A DNA stretch of 64,000 bases, from positions 24,676,001 to 24,740,000 of the forward strand of contig NC_065876.1 of NCBI RefSeq assembly GCF_933775445.1, given 5' to 3'. The position numbers were made by a program, and so were the translations under genes. Below, piece after piece: positions 44,301 to 55,506 of the stretch (position 1 is its first letter; every line of letters begins with the position of its first letter). The notes under the pieces were generated by a model. That model searched no databases and was not told the origin of the DNA. It saw only the letters and a program-made list of their open reading frames with translations. Source of the stretch: Argentina anserina (taxonomy: Eukaryota; Streptophyta; Magnoliopsida; Rosales; Rosaceae).

Positions 44301-45576
44301 GGTTCAAAATCTCCGTAATTTCTCATATATTATTTGATATCTTTTTTTAAACGATATATATTAAGGGTAAATATCTTATTTTTTCCGTATCTACGATATT
44401 TCTCATATAATATAAAATATCTCTGATATTTATGAAATATCTGATATATTTTCGATATTTTAGAGAAATATCCGAATTTATTTAAATTCTTTCATCACAA
44501 CTCAACTTCAGAATATATCGGACTCTCAAATATGAGTATTTAATTAATTAATTACCTCGAGCCTCGAGAGATATCAAAAAGAAGACTAAAATAGTAGTAT
44601 CTCAATCGGCTAATTTTCGTAAAAGAAATCTGGATGAAGAGTAAATGTTCAAGTCTTAACTCTTAAGAGTCAAGTCATATCAGTAGCAAGTGTTCTCCTT
44701 TACCTTGATAATGAAAATGACAACCCTCATTCACACGTCGTAGAAAATGTAATTGATTTTGGAATTGATGTAAACAAGGTATTATTTGATTAAGTTAGAG
44801 ACTTGGAAAATGATTTTGATAATGCTAGTGTGTGGGGCGGCGTAGCAACTCCATATAGAAATGATTATGATGATGGTGGTGGTGGAAGTTGACAAGGTGG
44901 TAGAGATACAAGGTTTGAATATGAACATTTTTTTGTGAGTGGAGGATTTGAGCAGTTTAGTTGTGAAAATAATTTTGATCATGCTAACCAAGATGAGGAT
45001 TATGGATTTAGAGTAGGTGGTCATGATGCGCAACAACATAATTAGTGCTAGGGGATGACAAGAGGAGTCATTGATGATCAAAATAAATCATATGATATTA
45101 CTTTAGTTTCCTTAAGTTTTGATTTTATATTGATAGAACACATAGCATAGTGTGACATCAAACAAATCACATGAAATCAACTATCAATCTGGTTATCATA
45201 TTTTACGATTATGGTCAGGTTGGAGAAGTATATGATAAATCATCAAGTTTGATTTATCCTTACTATCCATTTCACGAAGAAACTATCGGCAGCTCAAAAG
45301 AGATATATGTCTATCATGTTACTCATTACGATTCGTAATTATATGACTCGTATATTTTGGGCAGAGTATTATAATTTTGTTGATCAACATGCGTATTTAC
45401 AAGCATCTAGAGTTTTTTTATGCTATTAGATAAAATTAATAATTGTATATGTTTGTACGTAATTTAATAATAAATAAATAAATAATTTCATAACATAAAA
45501 AATATATTTCTTCAATATATCTAATATTTCTCTTTAAAAAATAATATATCTATCGATACCAATATTATGACATTGA
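44301..45576. repeat. putative DNA transposon with ATCGATAT-rich ends
   Basis: The left part (44301-44480) and right part (about 45500-45576) are filled with GATATTT/AAATATC-like words. CAAGGTTCAAAAT at the left is loosely inverted at the right (complement CAATGTCATAAT). Flanks GCTATGCC and ACTATGTC agree at six of eight bases, which would fit a decayed hAT duplication. Limits are tentative. Confidence 0.35.
44797..45045 (+). pseudogene. acidic Gly/Asp-rich coding remnant within the putative element
   Basis: An 82-codon frame with one internal stop reads RDLENDFDNASVWGGVATPY, then NDYDDGGGGS, a stop, and FVSGGFEQFSCENNFDHANQ, ending GHDAQQHN. Acidic low-complexity tails like this occur at the C-termini of plant hAT transposase-related proteins, but I see no catalytic or dimerisation motif. 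Confidence 0.35.
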
Positions 45577-48500
45577 CTATGTCACTCTATCCCTTTCAAC
45601 TTTATTGTAGCTTCCGGTTGCCGACGTCATCTTCGTCAGAACAGATAACTGAAGCAAGGCTTTGTCAAACGTCAAGTTTCAACTCCGCTTGGGAATTAGG
45701 AAGCTAATCTTAACCTAATCATTTTTAATTAGCGGCTTAACCTCTTTTTTCAAATCAAGTTAGGCTGGAGTAAAAAAACGCGGCTTTACTTTAGATTTGT
45801 TTACTGTTATCAGATTATGGCTAACGAAATGACACTTACGTGTAGAAGAAGAAGATAGTTTGGGGAGACAGCACTCAACCTCTAGTAATTATTTTTTACC
45901 GTGGGGGATTCTGGAGTTTGATTTTTACCATTTGGGGGTCGGCTATTAAGCCTATTATTGGATCAGACATGATGGGATCGTTTGAAAAGAAGCAAAATTA
46001 TGGGTTGTTCTGGGTTGGGACTTTTCAAAGAGCTGGATTTGATTTCTGATGGAGTGTTATTGTTCAACTTAAAACAAGTCAGGGGTATCCACACGTGCGA
46101 GTATCAATCAAAACACATATCAATGAACTGGTGCACAGCTTTTTACCTTACGTATTGTTACGACCCTTGGTTGATAAGGATCGGATTACAGCGAATGATT
46201 TAACTTAATTATAAAAAGAATTTAGCTATAAAAATATAGCGAAAATTCTGAACGATGCAAAATAATTTTACTAAATTAAATTAAAATCGATATACATAAT
46301 CGGTAAAATCAATGAGGCTTACTCTTTTAATGCATATATACAAATAACATAAATTGACCAATCAAATATTTATATACCACATCGTAATCTAAAATCATTT
46401 CCAATAGCATTCTATTAGCGGTTCGAAAGATTAAGGATTGATTAATTAAAATTAAATTAAAGATCGTGATTGATCAATAAAGCTTCGGAAAGATAAGAAA
46501 TGAAAATAGTTCAGATTTGGACTTATAGACTAGACTTTTTTCTTTTTAAAAATGTAAACTTGACATTTCTTTGAAACATGAAGATTTTTTTTCTCGAACG
46601 CTTCGGTTTGGACTCAAATTTATTAGTTTAGTCTAATGGACACCTATTACTATTGAAAAATAATACTCATATATCATATAAAACAATGTATATAGTCAAA
46701 ATATAACACAATTAATACACAATTGAATTGATTAGCGACGTAATAGCTAGTAACCTAGTTAGCATTTTAGAAGAGATTCTTGGCTTAAGACATGATATTG
46801 AGGAAGAGAAGAGTAAAGTATAAAAGGAAAACAAATAAGTAGAGTTGGGTTTATTTGGGGATCCGCTTTCACTAAGGAGAATCCCAAAATTAAAAGATTT
46901 AAAACCTAATTTTTTTTATTGTCTTTACCAATATGGATGCTTGAGTCACCCCTAAAAAAAGCCTAAATCCGTCCATGGATTTACAGAAGGAAAATAACTC
47001 ATCTAAAATCTGAACTCAACTGAGCTGACCGGCAAATTCGATAACCTAAAACTATCGGCGCAGCTCTTTTACAAATCAGTAGTTGGTGTTTTTTTTCCAA
47101 ACCGAGCAATGCGGGTCAAATACGGGTTTGGTAAAAACCGACTCGACCTGTTCCAACCCGTACCCACCTCTAGGATAGTGTGCATGTTACTAGAATGACA
47201 CATGGACCATAATCCTCCAGCCACGTGGCACTAACATCTACGTGGGATGTCCATGCCATCATCAGCATCCAAAACGTGTTGCCCTACTACCTCGTGGCAG
47301 AATATATGTTTCATTTTAGTCAAAGCTGTTGGCCACATAAAGTGATGAGAAAAAAAATTATAAAATGATGGTTTTGTAACTTTGTTTGTCTCCTTGGAAA
47401 CTTCTAAAACGAATTTTGATTTGTTTCGTTAATTCTGTTTTTCCAAAGAAAAGCTTCTCCTGTGTTATCATGCTCCATTTGATTTTCTTTGTCCTAATGC
47501 AAACAGGAGATTGGAGGACCTACTAATCAAAAGCTCAAAACATGGCTAATATATCAACAAAGTTGTAATGTTGATGTTCTAATGTTCTATTATAAAATAA
47601 AAAAATCTGACATGTTGCAAATCAATCTCAATTATTGAGAATTAGTTGTTTCGAACTTGTAAGTTTGAACAAAACCTATATAAGCTAGTTTCTTCGTGCG
47701 TGGTCTGCAAAACTCTGTATACTATATATATGTTGGTAAGTTATATGGCTGTAGTTGATTTTACGGTGGTTTACCCTGTTTGAAAAATCGATCACCCGCG
47801 CGGCCAACACCTAAAGCCAGTCTTCTTGGCGGTTATGGGGTTCGGCTAGTAACTTGGTAAAAATGGTTTGTTGATATGAGCTAGCTATAAAATTCATAAT
47901 TAAAGGGATTTAAGGCTAGGGAATGCTGCCCCTTGAGTTTATAACAACATACCATCTTTGTACTTGTGCAGGAGAGAGAGTGTGGCTAGAAAAAAAATTA
48001 TAAATTTAGGATACAAATCATACAACCAATATAATCATAACCAATATTAGTTAGAGACATAAACATTGAAGTCGATCTTACAAGTATATAAACAACTTGT
48101 CTTGTAAAGTAGATGAATTTGGAGTTTAGGGAATGTCCACATAACACATGACATAATTGGACAACCCCATATGGACAAGATCCCATCATTTTGCAAACTC
48201 CAAGTTGAGGTTTTGGTGCCTGCAAACAGTAGTTAACTTGTTAATTAAGAGAAAATCCCATCGATCCATCCCTTTCAACTAAACCATTTGAACCAATCCA
48301 TGCATTGAAATTAATCTATGATTCTCATAAACACGAAATGAATGACACAAGGCAGCGAAATCGGGTTGAGGGTGATATTAATGCCATGATCGGATAATCG
48401 CGTTTGAGATGCTTTGTTGCTTGTTTTGTTTATTGATTAAACTTTTTAAAATATCAAGTAATGGGATCCGAAAACACTGCAGACATTTTTTTTTGGAAAT

Positions 48501-51004
48501 GGATTAGTGCAAAAATGAAAATGTGTACTGTGTACAGTAGATTGGATTATGTGATTAGGATTGCGGATAGTTTGAATACCTTCCTTTTTATGCTTGAGAG
48601 AAGAAGCGTCAAACCGTATCTGTATTTAAGAAAACAAATTACAAAAGTAATTAACTTGAACATGAAACACCTTAAACTACCAGACTATGAAAGAATTGTA
48701 TGCAAAATCACCTCAAAGAATACACTGAATAACTAACTTCTACGCCTACAGCCATAAGTTTTTATCCCAAAGACGGAAACTTATTCCATTAATTATTCGT
48801 GCAAAACCCGAGCCGGATGCGCCCTACGTAGATTTGCATAACACTGATTTACTGACCTTTACCGAGCTCCGGTCCTCTCTGATTCAGTGACCTTTATACG
48901 TACCTCAGGAGACATCGGCCTTCACTTTCCGTCTCGATGGGAGAGGCTCAGTTCCGGCGAGAAGTAGCTCCAAAGCCGGAACTTTCGGCACAACACCCTC
49001 ACGATCGATCTAGCACGCTTGCTCAAAGACCTTGCCTCCTTGAAGCAGGTTGTTTAGTATTAGAGAAAGAGTCCACCATTCCAAGATTGATGATTTGAGG
49101 GTTGAGGCTAGGGGGCGCTGCACGTATAGACTTCATCAGTCATCACCCGTGTAAAAGACGGCACCGAAGCTCGCATCATACTTAGTTGCATGGCAGAGTA
49201 ATTATTCTCTGTATCTAGAACACATGACACTTTCATGTGATGTATCAAGTTAATCATATTACTCAATAGTGTGGCAAAATATAAGTAACTAATCAGAAAT
49301 AAATACAGTAAAAAATATACCACGTAAACTATGTACCAAATATATATAATAATTTTTATGCATGGCAAAATCAGCTGCTAAACACCCGATCGAAAATGTT
49401 TAAGCTCAATAGTCCATGCTGAAAAGGGTTGCTTGATGAGGCACCTCCCTAATTTTAAGCTAGACCTGGGTTAGGCTGCAGCACCACCACTGCGATATAT
49501 TACGGGTAGGGTTCAGCCCTCTACCATCAACTCCAAGCATTTGAACTACATCCAGGCAACCGGTCACAGGGCTTACACAAACCACAAATTTTACATAGAC
49601 CATGCAAATAAAACTTTTGCGTCGTACCTGAACGTTAGAGTAGTCGGAACACTCCTTTATACAAACTTGTAGACCATAAGAGGGTACGCCTGTCTGATTG
49701 GATAACAAACACAGTGAAAAATCTTAACCGGCCTGGAATTGGTTCGTGTCCCTTGCCGGATCCTATTTATCTATGAATAGTTAGCCGGAACTTGAATACG
49801 TACTTAATCTCTACTCAAACATGTGAGTAAGTTTTATCTCTCCTATTAATCGATTTGATGAACAATGAGTCGTCGGAACTTGAGTACTTAATAGTTAATA
49901 CCTACTCAAACATGCATATGATCATGTGTTTATCTCGAATCTATATATCGATTTTATGAATAATAAGCCAGAACTTGAATACTTAATATCTACTCAAACA
50001 TATTAGCAAGTGCCTTTGATAAGTAAAGGTACGGTATAGGTTATGTACGTACCACAAATTATTAGCAACACCAAGTAGTTAACTAAAGCAACTAAAAACT
50101 TCTTTGAATTTTGTTTAATTACCTAGCCAAGCCAAAGTGTGAGGCTGTGGTCTGTGGCTCTACTAATTTAAGAGATGAATCAAGACTATATATTATATAT
50201 CCCTTAAACAAACAAATGAGTTTAATACTTCAAGCAATAATTATCTACATAAATTGAAGATGAAATTGAAAGGAGCATAATAATAGAGATGAGCAGTTGG
50301 TAGTGGAATATAGAGTTAGTTAAAACTGATTGTAATTGGTTGGTAAGGCTACCATGGCACATGGGTGACATAATTAATTAAGAAGGGTATCTATCTAACT
50401 AATCCAAGTGAAAATAAAGTTTTAGAGAACAAGCAATTAAGATCGAGAAAGACTTGAGTATATATAGGCTGAACTCAATATAAATAATAGCATGCATGAT
50501 TAACAATACGGCTGTGCTGTTGGGATCTATATGTTACCATTAACTACTAATTTTGGGAGGCAAATGTTTCAAATTGTTCATATTAAGTGAGAACTGCAAG
50601 AAAGAATGAGCTCCCCTAAAACATCCATGCATATTTTGATAGTCAGCTCTTAATTAATTAGAGAAATAATAATCAACAATCTAACATGTCCATCACTATT
50701 ATTGTCATTGCAGATTTGCAAGTAAAATTAGAGTGATAGTCAAAACATGCAGGTAGATGATTATTCATTGCCGATGGTGTAGTTTTTTGTCAACATTTCT
50801 AGACGTAGGATTGATGGCGATTAGTGCTTTCTGAATGTTTACAGAAGGGAGTACTACTGCAAACGAAAAAAAGACATTCGGCTCTAAGTACGTAGGTATG
50901 AGCCGTCAAGCCGATTTAGTGAGAAATGATTTGGTCTATTGTTAAACCACAATAAATTAATAATTTTAAAACCGGCAAAAATATCAATTAATTATCGAGG
51001 TTAT
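45577..51004. other. long AT-rich spacer, no gene recognised
   Basis: Short ORFs at 45982-46203, 48461-48736 and elsewhere carry no recognised domain. At 47100-47172 the terms AAACCGAGC, GGGTTTGG and a final CCCACCTCTA resemble one end of a hAT-like element, but no partner end was found. A patch at 48800-49090 is richer in GC and could be an exon remnant; no family identified. Copia D inserted at the right edge. Confidence 0.4.
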
Positions 51005-51174
51005 TGTTCCGTGAGAATTATTAGTATACCATTCTGTGTGTCTTAACCTTGTTAGGTTTCTTATTAAAGATAGATTAACATATTTATAATAGATTATGAC
51101 TCTAAATCCTACGGGATTGTGGTTTTGTAATGCCTATATATAGCCTCCCATATCATGCATCACGTTATCACGCA
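51005..51174 (+). repeat. 5' LTR of copia D
   Basis: Starts TGTTCCGTGAGAATTA and ends CACGCA. It has a TATA-like CTATATATAG near 51134. It is about 15 bp shorter than the 3' LTR and more diverged. No clear tRNA-Met primer site follows; the adjoining bases CTTTGCTCTAAAACACTG do not match one. Confidence 0.85.
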
Positions 51175-51828
51175 CTTTGCTCTAAAACACTGAACTTTTA
51201 GAGCTATAGAAATCCTATTTTATTTCCGCCAGCCGCCCTAGTCTCCGGCCTCCGGCAACCTTCCAGTCGGCGCTCCTCGTCGGTGACAGACCTTGCACTC
51301 AGCCCCGTAGCTCCGCAGGGTCTCCTCCCCATTCGTCCCACAAAATCAACTTTTTTTCTCGCAAGACCCTGCATCAAAGCATTCAACATTGCTCATCCAG
51401 CATATTTACGCAAGCAACGCGAACTTAACAAGCAAAATCTTCACTCCAGAGAAGTTATTCTCGTTTTCTCCACACCTTTAAAGGTAATTTTTCATTAACG
51501 TTTCCGCTTTTGAACGTATAGATATATTATATCGGGCGCTATTAGCCTTCTTCATGTCTTTTTCCGGCCTTTCTTATAACGCCGATGAGACCAAAGAGGG
51601 ATATGATTCCCCTCTTGGTCGACGTTTTTTGTGTGACGGTCCTGGGGGAGTCACGCTTGTTTTGAAAGGGAAGTTAATTGATTTTCGTGTGGTCGCCTAA
51701 GTGCACCGCTGTTTTGGGTGCGATCGTGAGTATCGTCGTTTGCATCGATTTTTCTTGTGACCATATACGTCATCCCTTCTAATTCCTATTATACTTAAAT
51801 CTAATCGATTTCGTATGCGTTTTTGTAG

Positions 51829-52990
51829 ATGTCGTCGCCATAGCGACTAGAGTTTCGCCTTCTTAATATAAAAGGCAAGGAATACCACCGTTGGGTTTCC
51901 GACATAGAGCTCGCTTTCGAGAGTCGTTGGATTCAAGGCATGTTTTCCAACCCTCCTGCTAATTTCCCACCTATGACCAAGACTCAAGCTCTCATCTTCA
52001 TGAGACGTCACATCCATGCAACTCTCAAGAGGCAATATTTGAACGTAAAAGATCCTAAATAATTATGGGACAAACTACGCTTGCGGTATAACAACGTTCA
52101 TGATAAGCTTCTCCCTGAATTGACCGTTAGATGAGATAACATCCATGCAACTCTCAAGAGGAAACACTTGAACGTAAAAAATCCTAAATAATTATGAGAC
52201 AAACTACGCTTGTGGTACAACAACGTTCAAGATAAGCTTCTCCCTGAATTGACCGTTAGATGGGATAACATCCGTCTATTTGACTATTAGAAAGTGGATG
52301 ACTTCAATCAGGATATGTTATGCCTGCAATCCGATCTTGGCACCGTTGGTGTCATCAAAACGACCTAGACCTTTTCAATAAGATATTGGACACGTTTCTA
52401 ATCAACTATGAGGTTCAACCTCATATGTACCACACTCATATAGAGGAAATGAAGATCCGGACTTTCGCCGACTTAATGACGCTATTGGAAAAGAAGGAGA
52501 GGCATTATGAGATCCTCCTCAACAATAAAAATAGACCGGTTGCCACTAAAAAGATTTATACGCCACAATATAACTATGAGAAACTCCTAAGCAAAAGAAT
52601 CAATCAAGAAACACTCCATATCAGCACCAAAGCAACAACTCTCGTGGTGGGAGGAAACCGGGTCGTTCTCGGCCCAATTCCAATACTTGGACTCGAGATG
52701 GTGACAGCGCCGCACCCTCCAGGGGAGGCCATCCCCGTCCTAAACCTCAAGGAGGCCGTGTGCCTCCTCATGCCTCTAATTCCGGTAATGGCAAGTCTCC
52801 ATGCTTCAAATATGGCTCCTTCAAGCACTTTAATCGCGATTGCAGCGCTAGAAAAGAGATGATCAAGGCATACTCCGCCTACAAGAAGTTTCTATAACCC
52901 GAATCGAATCATGTGGATGAGGAATCTGAGATCGAGACTCACCACATCTCTATGAAGACCAAGCCCCTTACTTCCAAGCCTAAGCCTCCA
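51829..52990 (+). pseudogene. copia gag and zinc knuckle (element D)
   Basis: The ATG at 51829 is followed by a TAG four codons later, so translation is dead at once. Beyond it the same frame gives GKEYHRWVSDIELAFES, a QALIFMRRHIHATLKRQYLN block and LWDKLRLRYNN, all typical of UBN2-type gag. A 129-bp in-frame duplication follows. Near 52800 CFKYGSFKHFNRDC is a zinc knuckle with the second Cys changed to Tyr. Confidence 0.85.
52011..52268 (+). repeat. 129-bp tandem duplication in copia D gag
   Basis: 52011-52139 and 52140-52268 are two copies of a 43-codon stretch (CATCCATGCAACTCTCAAG to GATGGGATAA-type ends). The copies differ at several bases and both carry the same TAA in the CCTAAATAATTATG segment, so the stop predates the duplication. 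Confidence 0.92.
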
Positions 52991-53489
52991 GCCCCTACAA
53001 TGGATACTCCCGACTTTGATTAGTCGTTTTTAGCTGATTCTAGTTTTATGCTTTCAAGTATTGTTATGGCCGACCGCCATTGTTATTTTCATTGACTTTG
53101 TAATAGTCTTTTGATTTTAGAATTAGAAGTTTGTGTGTGATGTATTAAAGATTGACATTCAATAAAATTTCTCAATTTCTTGTATACAAGTCGATCTCTT
53201 TGAGAAATTTATTTACCTTACACTTAGCATGATGGTCAACGTGTGCAACCCACGTGGTTTTTAAATTGGACGTTTTTGGGTTACATGAGACCCCAATAGC
53301 ACTACATTGTGAATATGGAACTTAAAATTTAGAAAACGAACCTCGGAACGTCAAAAATTGACGTCGTTTTGGCCTCTTGGCCGTACCCAGTTACTGTTCC
53401 GGCGTTTCCGAAACATTTTCCTGCGTTTTGGCCGCTTTTTAGCCAGAACTTGACTCATTCACGAAGAGAGAAGTCTTCGTAAAGGTTGA

Positions 53490-54130
53490 ATTGACTCCAA
53501 GAGATGTCAAACCAGTTTGACATAAATGGGTTTTCGTTCGTAAGTGTAATGAGATGAACGAGATCGTGCATTATAAGGCAAGACTCGTGGCACAAGGATT
53601 CTCACAATGACCTGGCATTGACTATGAAGAGACTTATTCTCCTGTTATGAACATCATTACCTTCCGCTACCTCATTAGTTTGATAGTGTCTGAAAGACTA
53701 AAAATATAGCTTATGGATGTGGTCACATCTTATCTCTATGGGGATTTTGACGCAGAGATATACATGAAAGCTGCAAAGAGACTACCTTTACCTCCATGAA
53801 GTGCCTCCATAGAGTGCTCATGCAGTCATATTACGTCATTCGTTGTACGGGTTGAAACAATCCGGAAGAATGTGGTACAATTAGTTGCACAAGTACTTGA
53901 AAGAGAGAGGTTATAAGAATGATGAACTATGCCCGTGAGTGTTCATACGAAAGACAAATTCCTGATTCGTCATCATTGCAGTCTACGTTGATGACATGGA
54001 CATAAGTGGTACTCTTGATGATATTGAAGAGACCGTGTCTCATTTAAAGTCATAATTTGAGATGAAAGACCTAGGGAGGAAGAAATTCTGTCTCGGCCTT
54101 GAGCTTGTGCATAGGGCCAACGACATCTTA
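53490..54130 (+). pseudogene. copia reverse transcriptase remnant (element D)
   Basis: Reads KPV.HKWVFVRKCNEMNEIV-like codons, then ARLVAQGFSQ, a stop, PGIDYEETYSPVM and LMDVVTSYLYG. Near 53960-54000 the nucleotides still spell a VYVDDMDI-like active-site box in one frame. Several stops and shifts are present. The domain would copy the element RNA. Confidence 0.85.
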
Positions 54131-54149
54131 GTCCACCAGTTGAATTACA

Positions 54150-55135
54150 GCAGAAAATGTTTCGACGTTTCAATATGGATCTATGCAGTTCATTGTCTAC
54201 TCCCATGGTCATCCAAAGTCTAGATATCAAGAAGGATCTATTCCGTCCTAAAGAGGATGATGATGAGGTTCTTGGTCCTAAAGTTCCATACCTTAGTGCA
54301 ATTGGGGCATTATTGTATCTTGCTCAATGCACTAGACCATACATATCTTTCGTAGTTAACTTATTAGCTAGATTTAGCTCCGCGCCTACACTACATCATT
54401 ATAATGGTATCAAGCACTTGTTTTGATATTAAAAGGTTCCCTTGATATGAGATAGTTCTATAAGAGAGACACCATGGTCGTGCTACTTCACACCGGCACT
54501 GCAAGCAGCCCTGCAGCACCACCGTACGTGAATGAGCCGCCGTAAGCAGCCACGACATGGCGGCAGACAACGGTGCCAAGAGCAGTATTCGGTCCCGACT
54601 TGCTCCTTCCCCTAATGTAAAGACTCCAAACAACTTATTAGTTGGTTATGCCGATGCATGGTACCTCTATGACCCTCACAAGGCTCGTTCTCAAACCGGT
54701 TATGTGTTTACCATTGAGAATATGACAATATCTTGGAGATCCACGAAGCAATCTCTTGTTGCTACTTATTTGAATCACGCAGAGATTATTGCTCTCCATG
54801 AAGCAGTTAAAGAATGTATTTGGCTACGGTCACTCGTTCGTCATATTCATGATTCTTGTGGATTCGTCTCTACAATTGATCAACCTACTTGCATTTATGA
54901 AGATAATACTGCTTGCATAGAGCGGACTAAGTTAGGTTTCATCAAGGGAGACAATACCAAACATATTTCGCCCAAGTTCTTCTACAATGTTCAACAACAG
55001 AAGTTCTTGAATGTTCAGATCAATCAAGTGAGTTCAGAATCTAATGTTGCGGATTTGTTCACTAAGTCTTTGCCTAAATCTACTTTTGTGAAACATGTGA
55101 AGAGCATTGGCATGCGTCGCATATCAGAACTTTAG
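54150..55135 (+). pseudogene. copia RT end and RNase H (element D)
   Basis: 54157-54426 gives a thumb and connection segment (DDDEVLGPKVPYLSAIGALL, then YLAQCTRPYISFVVNLLAR). The open frame 54557-55135 is RNase H: VGYADAWYLYDPHKARSQTG with the first Asp (GYADA), ISWRSTKQSLVATYLNHAE with the Glu, and YEDNTACIE with the next Asp, ending RISEL. The stretch at 54460-54600 between them is not copia-like and holds a stop. This is the best-preserved part of the element. Confidence 0.9.
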
Positions 55136-55309
55136 AGTTTGGTAGACTTCAGGGGGAGTCTACATCACATGTTAAGATCTTTAAGTAGTTGGTATGTTGT
55201 GCTATTTTTCCCTTCGATCAAGTTTTTTGTTTTACCCAAGAGGTTTTTGTTTTGTTTGACCAGGTTTTTACCGAGGCAATGTTGTGCGCCATGCAACCTA
55301 GGTATGCGA

Positions 55310-55321
55310 CACAAGGGGGCG
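55310..55321 (+). promoter_or_regulatory. polypurine tract of copia D
   Basis: ACAAGGGGGCG lies directly before the 3' LTR and matches the tract of copia A with one change. Confidence 0.7.
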
Positions 55322-55506
55322 TGTTCCGGGAGAATTACTATTCTACCATTGTATGTGCCTTAGCCTTGTTAGGTTTCTTGTTAGAAATAGATTAACATCT
55401 CTGTAATAGATCAGGACTCCGAATCTTACAGGATTGTGGCTTTATAATGCCTATATATAGGCCCACATATCATTCAATAAAGTCACAGTTATTTCATCAC
55501 GCATCA
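55322..55506 (+). repeat. 3' LTR of copia D
   Basis: Starts TGTTCCGGGAGAATTACTA, ends CACGCATCA. It is closer by eye to the LTR of copia A than to its own 5' LTR. TATA-like CTATATATAG near 55451. Confidence 0.9.

Larger units (their letters stand above)
51005..55506 (+). mobile_element. Ty1/copia retrotransposon D, both LTRs, internally deleted
   Basis: The LTRs are 51005-51174 and 55322-55506. GTTAT occurs on both sides (51000-51004 and 55507-55511), a perfect 5-bp target duplication proving a single insertion. Between them are gag, zinc knuckle, a family-specific linker shared with copia A (53229-53370), RT and RNase H. Integrase is absent: the linker passes directly into RT at about 53470. 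All frames carry stops. Confidence 0.93.
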
